Assembly: GCF_029762515.1 (NCBI RefSeq)
Contig: NZ_JARVGN010000127.1
Location: forward strand, 1-5,429
Source: Methanocalculus sp.
GTDB taxonomy: Archaea > Halobacteriota > Methanomicrobia > Methanomicrobiales > Methanocorpusculaceae
Direction of reading: 5' to 3'
Length of the DNA: 5,429 nucleotides
The translations under genes and the position numbers were made by a program. Below the pieces are notes generated by a model. The model made no database searches. It was not told where the DNA came from and saw nothing but the letters and a program-made list of their open reading frames with translations. Every line of letters starts with the position of its first letter. Position 1 is the stretch's first letter. This document shows, piece by piece, positions 1-5,132 of the stretch.

Positions 1-295
1 GTGCCCGGATCGCTGCCTGTGCTCCTGGTCCCGGACTCCGCTGTTTGCCGCGGCCGGGTGCCCTGACCTTTACATGCAGGCCGACGAACCCTTTGTCACG
101 GACAGCCTGTGCCACATTGATTGCCATCTGCATTGCTGCATAGGGCGAACTCTCGTTCCGTGCCTGCTTCACGACCATGCCGCCACTGCTCTTGCAGATA
201 GTCTCTGCACCGGAGAGATCGGTCACGGTGATGATCGTGTTGTTAAATGATGCATAGATATGGGCAATACCCCATTTGTCATTCTCAGCTGCCAT
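1..295 (-). CDS. rps11: 30S ribosomal protein S11, archaeal type (3' end beyond window)
   Basis: This is a component of the small-subunit platform, where S11 contacts 16S rRNA near the mRNA exit and E site. The minus strand reads from ATG at 295-293 for 98 codons before the window ends, against roughly 130 residues for an archaeal S11, so about the last quarter is missing. The start MAAENDKWGIAHIYASFNNT, the glycine pair in KSSGGMV (about residues 36-42), and the basic stretch VKVRAPGRGKQRSPGPGAQA near the cut are all characteristic of S11. The start lies only 2 bases after the rps4 stop, and a GAGGGT Shine-Dalgarno at 307-302 sits within the last codons of rps4, so translation is probably coupled. 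I did not see the usual downstream RNA polymerase subunit gene because the window ends. The identification is secure. Confidence 0.97.
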   Translation of the reverse strand, partial: MAAENDKWGIAHIYASFNNTIITVTDLSGAETICKSSGGMVVKQARNESSPYAAMQMAINVAQAVRDKGFVGLHVKVRAPGRGKQRSPGPGAQAAIRA

Positions 296-297
296 CT

Positions 298-843
298 TCA
301 GACCCTCACATTATTGATACGGCCCCGCTCGGGGTTGCTCTCCTTTGCAAGCGAAGATGTTCCATAGTAGCTGATCTGATCCTCTTCGGCTCGTGGAACC
401 ATGTATCCCGGAATTGACATGCGCCTGCCGTTGATTGCGATGTGACCATGGTTGATCAGCTGGCGGGCCTGTTTTGGTGAGCGGGCAAGTCCTTTCCTGT
501 AGACGATCGTCTGGAGACGGCGTTCAAGGATATGGCTGACTTTCAGTGAGAGCACATCGTCGATGGTGGCTCCTGCACTGACAAGGGCATATCTCTGGAG
601 GTGCTGGAGCAGCTCTTCGCGGCGTGCCTCAACCCGTGCCTCTTCAATACCGCCCGAGCTCATTGCAAGAATATCCCTTGCACCCTGCCTGTGGCGACGG
701 AGGATGTGGGTTGCCTTCCAGATCTCCTTTTTGTTCCTGAGTCCAAACGTGATTGCAATATTCCGTTCGTCTTCAATCCGCGCCTTTTCAAAACGGCGTT
801 TTGGAGACTGGTACTGCTTGTGGTTCTTTCCTGGATATCCCAT
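298..843 (-). CDS. rps4: 30S ribosomal protein S4, archaeal type
   Basis: This is a primary 16S rRNA-binding protein that nucleates assembly of the small-subunit body. The 181-residue product starts MGYPGKNHKQ, as archaeal S4 does, and is shorter than the bacterial protein. Residues 1-105 form the rRNA-binding N-terminal part, rich in basic residues. Residues about 107-160 are an S4 RNA-binding domain (LERRLQTIVYRKGLARSPKQ, then ARQLINHGHIAINGRR, then IPGYMV). The C-terminus is the charged tail ending NNVRV. The ATG at 843-841 is preceded by GGTGA at 854-850, inside a GGGGTGA run that directly follows the rps13 stop; the gap to rps13 is 13 bases. S13-S4-S11 order is typical of archaea. Nothing is broken or unusual in this gene. 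Confidence 0.98.
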   Translation of the reverse strand: MGYPGKNHKQYQSPKRRFEKARIEDERNIAITFGLRNKKEIWKATHILRRHRQGARDILAMSSGGIEEARVEARREELLQHLQRYALVSAGATIDDVLSLKVSHILERRLQTIVYRKGLARSPKQARQLINHGHIAINGRRMSIPGYMVPRAEEDQISYYGTSSLAKESNPERGRINNVRV

Positions 844-856
844 ATGTACTCACCCC

Positions 857-1306
857 TCACTTCTTCTTCTTGGATACGCCGACCGTTGTTCCGGTTCTTC
901 CGGTTGCCTTGGTCCGCTGTCCGCGTACCTTCTGGCCGGTCTCATGCCTGATGCCCCGGTAACAGCGCATCTTCTTCATGATATTGATGTCCTCATCAAG
1001 GGTGAGGGAGACATCGACACCGAGGAGGTGACGGGGTTGTCCGGTATAGAGATCTTTTGGTCTGTTCATCATCCAGGTCGGGACTGTCTCTACGTACTCG
1101 TCCACAGCTGCGCGGATCCGGTCAACCTCTTCATCAGAGAGCTTTCCCATCAGATCATGGGTGTTGACGCCGGCCTTGCGTGCCAGAACGAGCGCGGTGT
1201 GGATTCCCACGCCCTTGATGCCCGTCAGTGAGATCTGGACCTGCTTGGTGCCGTCGAGATCGGTATTACTGACGCGTACGAAGTAATTCAGTTCGGATTC
1301 TTCCAT
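857..1306 (-). CDS. rps13: 30S ribosomal protein S13, archaeal type
   Basis: S13 sits in the small-subunit head and takes part in the intersubunit bridges and in P-site tRNA contacts. The 149-residue protein has the helix-turn region with GIKGVGIHTALVLARKAGV at about 29-47. The conserved C-terminal tail includes CYRGIRHETGQKVRGQRT from about 114 and ends in a run of four lysines. This tail corresponds to the RHxxGxxVRGQRT signature of the family. Length and the N-terminus (MEESELNYFVRVSNTDLDG) fit archaeal S13, which is longer than the bacterial form. The ATG at 1306-1304 has an AGAGGAA Shine-Dalgarno at 1319-1313. It is the first protein gene after the tRNA-Ser, 27 bases downstream of it, and begins the S13-S4-S11 cluster. 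Confidence 0.98.
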   Translation of the reverse strand: MEESELNYFVRVSNTDLDGTKQVQISLTGIKGVGIHTALVLARKAGVNTHDLMGKLSDEEVDRIRAAVDEYVETVPTWMMNRPKDLYTGQPRHLLGVDVSLTLDEDINIMKKMRCYRGIRHETGQKVRGQRTKATGRTGTTVGVSKKKK

Positions 1307-1333
1307 GTTTTATTCCTCTTATTCTCCTTGGAG

Positions 1334-1418
1334 CGCTGAGGGAGGGATTTGAACCCTCGAGTCCCAGGGGGACACAGGTTTAGCAAACCTGCGCCATACC
1401 AGGCTTGGCTACCTCAAC
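1334..1418 (-). tRNA. tRNA-Ser, anticodon GCU
   Basis: I folded this 85-base gene by eye. Acceptor strands GTTGAGG (1418-1412) and CCTCAGC (1341-1335) pair over seven positions with one G-T pair. The D stem is GCC/GGC. The anticodon stem CAGGT/ACCTG encloses loop TTGCTAA, giving anticodon GCT, which reads AGC and AGU serine codons. A long variable arm with stem GTCCC/GGGAC marks a class II tRNA and fits serine. The T stem GAGGG/CCCTC encloses TTCAAAT. The discriminator is G at 1334, also expected for serine. The 3' CCA is not encoded (CTC follows), so it must be added after processing. No intron is seen. It lies 27 bases ahead of rps13 on the same strand and is probably cotranscribed with it. 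Confidence 0.97.
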
Positions 1419-1468
1419 AGAGTCATTTCGCATCTTTCGACACTCGCAGTGCGTGAATAGACACCGCT

Positions 1469-1491
1469 CCATAAAGTGAGTGCTCTATACT
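1469..1491 (-). promoter_or_regulatory. candidate promoter of the tRNA-Ser/rps13 operon
   Basis: The 97-base spacer between the dhs stop and the tRNA must hold the promoter if this operon is transcribed on its own. Read on the minus strand it contains two AT-rich elements that could act as a TATA box: AGTATAGA at 1491-1484 and CTTTATGG at 1476-1469. They would give leaders of very roughly 40 and 25 bases before the tRNA. Neither is a close match to the methanogen TTTATATA consensus, so the choice is uncertain and read-through from dhs cannot be excluded. Confidence 0.35.
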
Positions 1492-1496
1492 ATTGG

Positions 1497-1507
1497 AAGA
1501 AAAGGGT
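1497..1507 (-). terminator. possible weak T-tract terminator after the deoxyhypusine synthase gene
   Basis: About ten bases after the TAA at 1518-1516 the minus strand reads CCCTTTTCTTCC, a pyrimidine-rich tract with TTTTCTT at 1503-1497. Archaeal transcription often stops at such T-rich tracts without a hairpin. The tract is short and interrupted, so termination here may be incomplete. Confidence 0.3.
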
Positions 1508-1515
1508 ATTAATGG

Positions 1516-2493
1516 TTATGGGTTGGCATCCTTTCTCTGCCGCACACTGCCTGAGGAGACGAGTGCTGAGGTCATGATGGGGATGGCGATAGTTGCATCG
1601 CAGAAACACTGGACACGGGGGCAGGTGATCGCTTCTTTTCCCCAGCTTATCGCCTCTTCAAAGGTGCATCCTGAAAGCCCTCCCCAGTGGGGGGCGTCTG
1701 TGGTGAACTGGATGGCATAGGCATGGCCGCCGAGATCGCTCTTATGAATGGATGCAATCACCTGTGTCTGCTGGATGAAGTTCTTCGGAACGCCGCCGCC
1801 AATATAGACGACACCGGTCTTCTTTGCCTTCTCGACGATTCGGGTGATCTCATCGGTATCTGAGATCTGATCAATATGTACGCTTGTTCCTGCTCTCCGG
1901 GCCATAACCATGCTGATCCCAATGGATGAATCTGCGAGTGCAGGGACAAAGATGGGTATGCCTTCCCTGGCACAGGTGGCGGTCAGGGACCGGCCCTCCG
2001 GCCTGGTCTCGATGAGCCATTCTCCAAGCCGTTTGATCAGCTCGCGGCTTGAGCCCTGGAACGGGGCGATCGAATCGATAAAGTCAGCAACCTGCTGATC
2101 GACATCCCTGAACTGTTCTTCATAGGCAAAGACATCATAGATGCGATCGATCCCCTTCTCAAAGAGTGCTGCATCATCGACATGGTGATGGCCCCGATAG
2201 TGCCTGATACCAAGATGCTCGCAGATGTCATGGAAGATATTTGCGCCTGTTGAGACGATAACGTCAATGAAATGCCGCTCAGCAAGCGTAATAAGGCATT
2301 CCTGCATACCTGCAGGGACCATCGCACCTGAGACGCCAAGAAGGATTGTGCAGTCAGAATCGGCAATCATCTCTCTCCAGATGATGTACGCTTCACCCAG
2401 TTTTCGTCCCTGAAAACCGGTTCTGCTCATCGAATCGAGGAGATCGGCGATCCGCTCGGTTGGTTTCACCGGAGTGGTGGGGGTCAGCTCCAT
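1516..2493 (-). CDS. dhs: deoxyhypusine synthase family protein
   Basis: Members of this family transfer an aminobutyl group from a polyamine to a lysine of aIF5A, NAD-dependently, as the first step of hypusine formation. The 325-residue product has the family layout: TGFQGRKLGEA (25-35), LGVSGAMVPAGM (52-63), VSTGANIFHD (80-89), VPALADSSIG (183-192), GGGVPKNF (232-239), and GGLSGCTFEEAISWGK (271-286). Within the last segment, K286 aligns with the human catalytic Lys329, and E280 and W284 with Glu323 and Trp327. CDATIAIP (298-305) corresponds to the NAD-contacting DASLVFP segment. By my hand alignment, human spermidine contacts Asp243, His288 and Asp316 correspond to I193, N238 and L273. The gene could therefore be a DHS-like paralogue or an enzyme with another amine donor. 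It has no Shine-Dalgarno but a TATA box at leaderless distance. Family assignment is secure; exact substrate is not. Confidence 0.9.
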   Translation of the reverse strand: MELTPTTPVKPTERIADLLDSMSRTGFQGRKLGEAYIIWREMIADSDCTILLGVSGAMVPAGMQECLITLAERHFIDVIVSTGANIFHDICEHLGIRHYRGHHHVDDAALFEKGIDRIYDVFAYEEQFRDVDQQVADFIDSIAPFQGSSRELIKRLGEWLIETRPEGRSLTATCAREGIPIFVPALADSSIGISMVMARRAGTSVHIDQISDTDEITRIVEKAKKTGVVYIGGGVPKNFIQQTQVIASIHKSDLGGHAYAIQFTTDAPHWGGLSGCTFEEAISWGKEAITCPRVQCFCDATIAIPIMTSALVSSGSVRQRKDANP

Positions 2494-2514
2494 GCCAGTT
2501 ACATTGCTGCGTGA

Positions 2515-2524
2515 AGTATTAAAT
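2515..2524 (-). promoter_or_regulatory. TATA box for the deoxyhypusine synthase gene, implying a leaderless mRNA
   Basis: Read on the minus strand, ATTTAATACT lies here, with the core TTTAATA at 2523-2517. Its centre is about 27 bases from the ATG at 2493, the usual archaeal distance from TATA centre to transcription start, so transcription should begin at or just before the start codon. Consistent with this, the bases between box and ATG contain no GAGG or GGTGA Shine-Dalgarno. The placement is seen directly; the leaderless transcript is inferred. Confidence 0.6.
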
Positions 2525-2539
2525 GCAGGGATGAAGGCG

Positions 2540-2557
2540 AAAAACGATCAAAAAAAA
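2540..2557 (-). terminator. T-rich terminator of the CBS-domain operon
   Basis: Eight bases after the stop codon of the 258-residue CBS gene, the minus strand has a run of eight T (2557-2550), then GATCG, then five T (2544-2540). Paired T-tracts without a hairpin are the common archaeal terminator form. It sits just upstream of the dhs TATA box, which separates the two transcription units. Confidence 0.7.
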
Positions 2558-2565
2558 GATGATGA

Positions 2566-3342
2566 TCAGAGTGCACTGATGATCGATCTGCGGGTTACGA
2601 GGCCGATCGGCTTCTCATCATTTGTTACAAGTACAGTACTGATATTCTTCTCGGTCATCAGGTCGATGATCGCCCCGACCGGTGTTCCCATTGGAACGGA
2701 TGTGACGGGCGTGCTCATGATATCCTGTGCAATCAGGTTCCGAATCCGGTTGTCATGATGCTTCACCTCGACCATCTCCTTGAGCTTTACAAGGGCGAGG
2801 GCGAGATCGGTCTCGGTGACGATACCAAGGACGCGTCCGTTGTCATTGACAATGAACCGGGTTGCCGAGTCATCCACCATTCTCCGGTGAAGGTGGACGA
2901 TCCGATCCTCTGGAGAGATTCTGGGTGCGAGCTCGATGACATCCTCAAGCGGGCAGTCTGGTCTCATGACCTTCAGCAGATCGCCCATTGTGACCATTCC
3001 GATCAGCTTATGTTCTGCATCCAGAACAACCACAATCTTATAGTTCTGGAGGAGGGGGATGAGAAGATCGATATCCTGGTCGGGATATGCGAAGGTAAAG
3101 TCCTCTTTAACCACATTTGCAACATGGATCTGGGTTGGAGGGATGGCTCCGGTCTTCTTGCTGCCGATCTTCTCGGCAATTGTCCGGCGTGATGCGGTTC
3201 CGATGACCTTGCCCTGGTTGGTAACGATGATCGGATCTATCCCTTCGCTGAGCATCCTGTCAAGCGCCTCTGTGATGAGGGCTGATTTCGCAATACTGAC
3301 AGGTTTTGACATGATGTCTTTGATGGTTGTTTTCGTCGTCAT
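2566..3342 (-). CDS. four-CBS-domain protein (258 residues), last gene of the CBS operon
   Basis: This protein consists of four CBS repeats and nothing else recognisable: about residues 6-58, 72-125, 132-184 and 205-257. CBS pairs form Bateman modules that usually bind adenine nucleotides or S-adenosylmethionine derivatives. The ribose-binding motif G-h-x-T-x-x-D is intact in repeat 2 (GMVTMGD) and repeat 3 (GIVTETD), but altered in repeat 1 (GTASRRT) and repeat 4 (GLVTRRS), so at most some sites look ligand-competent. A basic linker (KHHDNRIRNLIAQDIM, about 194-209) leads into repeat 4. There is no signal peptide, membrane helix, kinase, transporter or DNA-binding domain, so it is probably a cytosolic sensor or scaffold. 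Its ATG overlaps the preceding gene's TGA as ATGA, and an AGAGGT Shine-Dalgarno lies at 3354-3349. The specific role is unknown. Confidence 0.9.
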   Translation of the reverse strand: MTTKTTIKDIMSKPVSIAKSALITEALDRMLSEGIDPIIVTNQGKVIGTASRRTIAEKIGSKKTGAIPPTQIHVANVVKEDFTFAYPDQDIDLLIPLLQNYKIVVVLDAEHKLIGMVTMGDLLKVMRPDCPLEDVIELAPRISPEDRIVHLHRRMVDDSATRFIVNDNGRVLGIVTETDLALALVKLKEMVEVKHHDNRIRNLIAQDIMSTPVTSVPMGTPVGAIIDLMTEKNISTVLVTNDEKPIGLVTRRSIISAL

Positions 3343-4175
3343 TGTGCTACCTCTTTCAGTATGTCATCCCTTTTTAATATGCCTTTGATCTCACCGGCTT
3401 CTTCGGCGATGATACTGTTAATATGGTGCTCTCTCATCAACGCAATCGCACTTGATATCGATTCAGCCGGATTGATGGTGATCACAGGCCTCGACATCAC
3501 ATCTTCTGCGATCCCGGACAACTGCCGGACATGCCGCCGGTTCTTGGGTCCTCCGGATTCCTCCTTTCTCAGGTGTACAATATCCCGCTCCGGCACACCG
3601 TTCTGGTCGAAGGAATCGAAGAATGCTATGTTTGACTCGGTGATCACCCCGGCAAGCGTCCCGTCATTGTTGATCACCAGGATCTTGTCGTTCCTCTCCC
3701 TGATGAGATCAATGACGTGATTGAGCGAATGGTACCGTGAAACAGTCAGCACATCCTCCATGATATCGCCGACTGTTGAAGTGATCTGGTCAACCTCTCC
3801 TGATGCCATGATGTCGGTTTTCGTGATGATCCCCTCGACATGCCCACTGGCCATAACCGGAAGCCCGCTTACATCATGAGTAAGCATCATCCCTGCGGCT
3901 CTGGAAGCCGGAAGATCCGGTGTTACCGTAATTGGATCCTTCCGCATCATCACCTCAACAGGAATCCTGTCGATCGGCCTTCTCCTCCATATGGGGTCAT
4001 GCTGCCGGAAACCATATGCAATATCCTTCTTGGTTATGATTCCGGCAAGTCTCTCATCATCCATCACGAGGAGCCGGGAGATCTTATGTCTCAGCATCAG
4101 GTTGCGTGCATACGCGATGTTCTCCTGCGTATTGACAACATAGACCGGGGCTGACATTATCTCTTGTACAATCAT
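3339..4175 (-). CDS. four-CBS-domain protein (278 residues)
   Basis: Four CBS repeats fill this protein, at about residues 3-55, 71-124, 135-185 and 222-275. Repeats 1 and 2 carry full nucleotide-ribose motifs (GIITKKD, GIITKTD). Repeat 3 has Asn in place of Asp (GVITESN), and repeat 4 has Lys in place of Thr (GILKRDD). The N-terminal pair therefore looks like the more likely ligand site. A long, charged linker of about 35 residues, rich in Arg, Lys and Glu (about 190-221), separates repeats 3 and 4 and is unlike the short linkers elsewhere. The start codon at 4175-4173 is preceded by a strong GAGGTGAT Shine-Dalgarno at 4188-4181 that contains the TGA stop of the preceding gene, so translation is very likely coupled. 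No effector domain is present. I cannot name a cellular function. Confidence 0.9.
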   Translation of the reverse strand: MIVQEIMSAPVYVVNTQENIAYARNLMLRHKISRLLVMDDERLAGIITKKDIAYGFRQHDPIWRRRPIDRIPVEVMMRKDPITVTPDLPASRAAGMMLTHDVSGLPVMASGHVEGIITKTDIMASGEVDQITSTVGDIMEDVLTVSRYHSLNHVIDLIRERNDKILVINNDGTLAGVITESNIAFFDSFDQNGVPERDIVHLRKEESGGPKNRRHVRQLSGIAEDVMSRPVITINPAESISSAIALMREHHINSIIAEEAGEIKGILKRDDILKEVAQ

Positions 4176-4181
4176 GGTGCA

Positions 4182-5123
4182 TCACCTCGATGCGAGTGTT
4201 CTGACAAGGTCAAATTCTGTGATCATCCCGATAAGCCGGGCATCTTCTGTGACGGGGAATGCTCCGATGCGCTTCTGCACCATCTCCCGTGCAATGTCAT
4301 TGATACTCTTGTCAGGTGTCGTTGTCTGGAGAGACCCCGTCATGATCGATCGGATCGGTAGCGCTGTAGCCTCACTCACATCTCCTGACTGGATCGTCCT
4401 GAAGACTTCGCCGGAGCCGACATACTTCATGATGTCGGTAGCCGTGACGATCCCAAAGAGGACATCACCCGAGACGACCGGGAGTCTTCTGAAATGGTAT
4501 TTATTCATCTGCCGGGCAACATCGGCAATTGAGCAGTCGGGATTGGTTACCCGCGGGGATTCAGACATCACATCCTCAACCGAGAGGAGGCTCTGGCCCA
4601 TAAAGAGGGCTTTTAAGAGGTCATGCTCGGTCACCATTCCGACAACTTTCGTCTCATCATCGATGATCGGTGCGCCGCCATGTCTTATATTGACGATCAG
4701 GTCGATTGCGTCGTCGATATCATCAGTCTCACGGAGTGTCATCACCTGTTCGGTCATGATCGTCCTGAGGTTCTCATTAATCGCAGAGAGGAAATTACCC
4801 TTATGCTTGGTTTTTACCAGGTTGTACCGGTCCCCTCCTCCCATGAAGTCGACAATATCAGATACCGTGATGATGCCCCTGAGCTGGCCGCTCCCGGCAT
4901 CGGTAATCGGCAACCTGCGGAATCCCTCACGTGTCATCGTTGCGACACCATCGCAGATACTCATCGTCGGAGGAACACTGACAACGTTTGCAGTAGAAAT
5001 GGCCATGATCCCGCCCTTCCTGTCTGCCGGGCGCGATTTGAATTCTATCGGGCCCCGATTCAACTTTCCCTGCATCATTAGGTGGCGTTCACCTTTGTTC
5101 TGGCCTGTTGTATTCTCATGCAT
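4182..5123 (-). CDS. four-CBS-domain protein (313 residues), all ligand motifs intact
   Basis: An N-terminal region of about 40 residues is followed by CBS repeats at about 40-95, 120-173, 184-235 and 257-312. All four carry the canonical ribose-phosphate motif (GIITVSD, GMVTEHD, GIVTATD, GMITEFD), making this the best candidate for the nucleotide-binding member of the operon. The segment MTREGFRRLPITDAGS (63-78) and the linker MGGGDRYNLV after repeat 1 resemble a CBS family I associate with methanogens. The first ATG (5123) lies 9 bases after the preceding stop with only a weak AAGGGAT in front. An alternative ATG at 5078 (residue 16, MMQGKLNRG) has AAGGTGA about ten bases upstream and may be the true start, giving 298 residues. 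Substrate and partner are unknown. Confidence 0.88.
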   Translation of the reverse strand: MHENTTGQNKGERHLMMQGKLNRGPIEFKSRPADRKGGIMAISTANVVSVPPTMSICDGVATMTREGFRRLPITDAGSGQLRGIITVSDIVDFMGGGDRYNLVKTKHKGNFLSAINENLRTIMTEQVMTLRETDDIDDAIDLIVNIRHGGAPIIDDETKVVGMVTEHDLLKALFMGQSLLSVEDVMSESPRVTNPDCSIADVARQMNKYHFRRLPVVSGDVLFGIVTATDIMKYVGSGEVFRTIQSGDVSEATALPIRSIMTGSLQTTTPDKSINDIAREMVQKRIGAFPVTEDARLIGMITEFDLVRTLASR

Positions 5124-5132
5124 GGTGATCCC

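Noticed and set aside
563..1231. A 222-codon open frame on the plus strand across rps4 and rps13
   Set aside because: It is antisense to two unmistakable ribosomal protein genes. Its product is rich in Cys, Ser and Arg with no recognisable domain, as expected for a reverse-strand shadow.
1441..1451. Small inverted repeat CACTCGCAGTG upstream of the tRNA as an operator
   Set aside because: The stem is only four base pairs with a three-base loop, which is expected by chance; nothing else supports a regulator site.
2550..2557. Run of eight A/T as a phase-variable homopolymer
   Set aside because: It lies outside any coding region, directly after a stop codon, and is better explained as the T-tract of a terminator.
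2755..3192. A 145-codon open frame on the plus strand inside the 258-residue CBS gene
   Set aside because: It lies wholly antisense to a well-supported CBS-domain gene and shows no family motif. The CBS motifs fall in the minus frame.
4623..5081. A 152-codon open frame on the plus strand inside the 313-residue CBS gene
   Set aside because: The reverse frame carries four intact CBS motifs, so this one is a shadow. Its Cys- and His-rich residues do not form spaced zinc-binding pairs that I can recognise.
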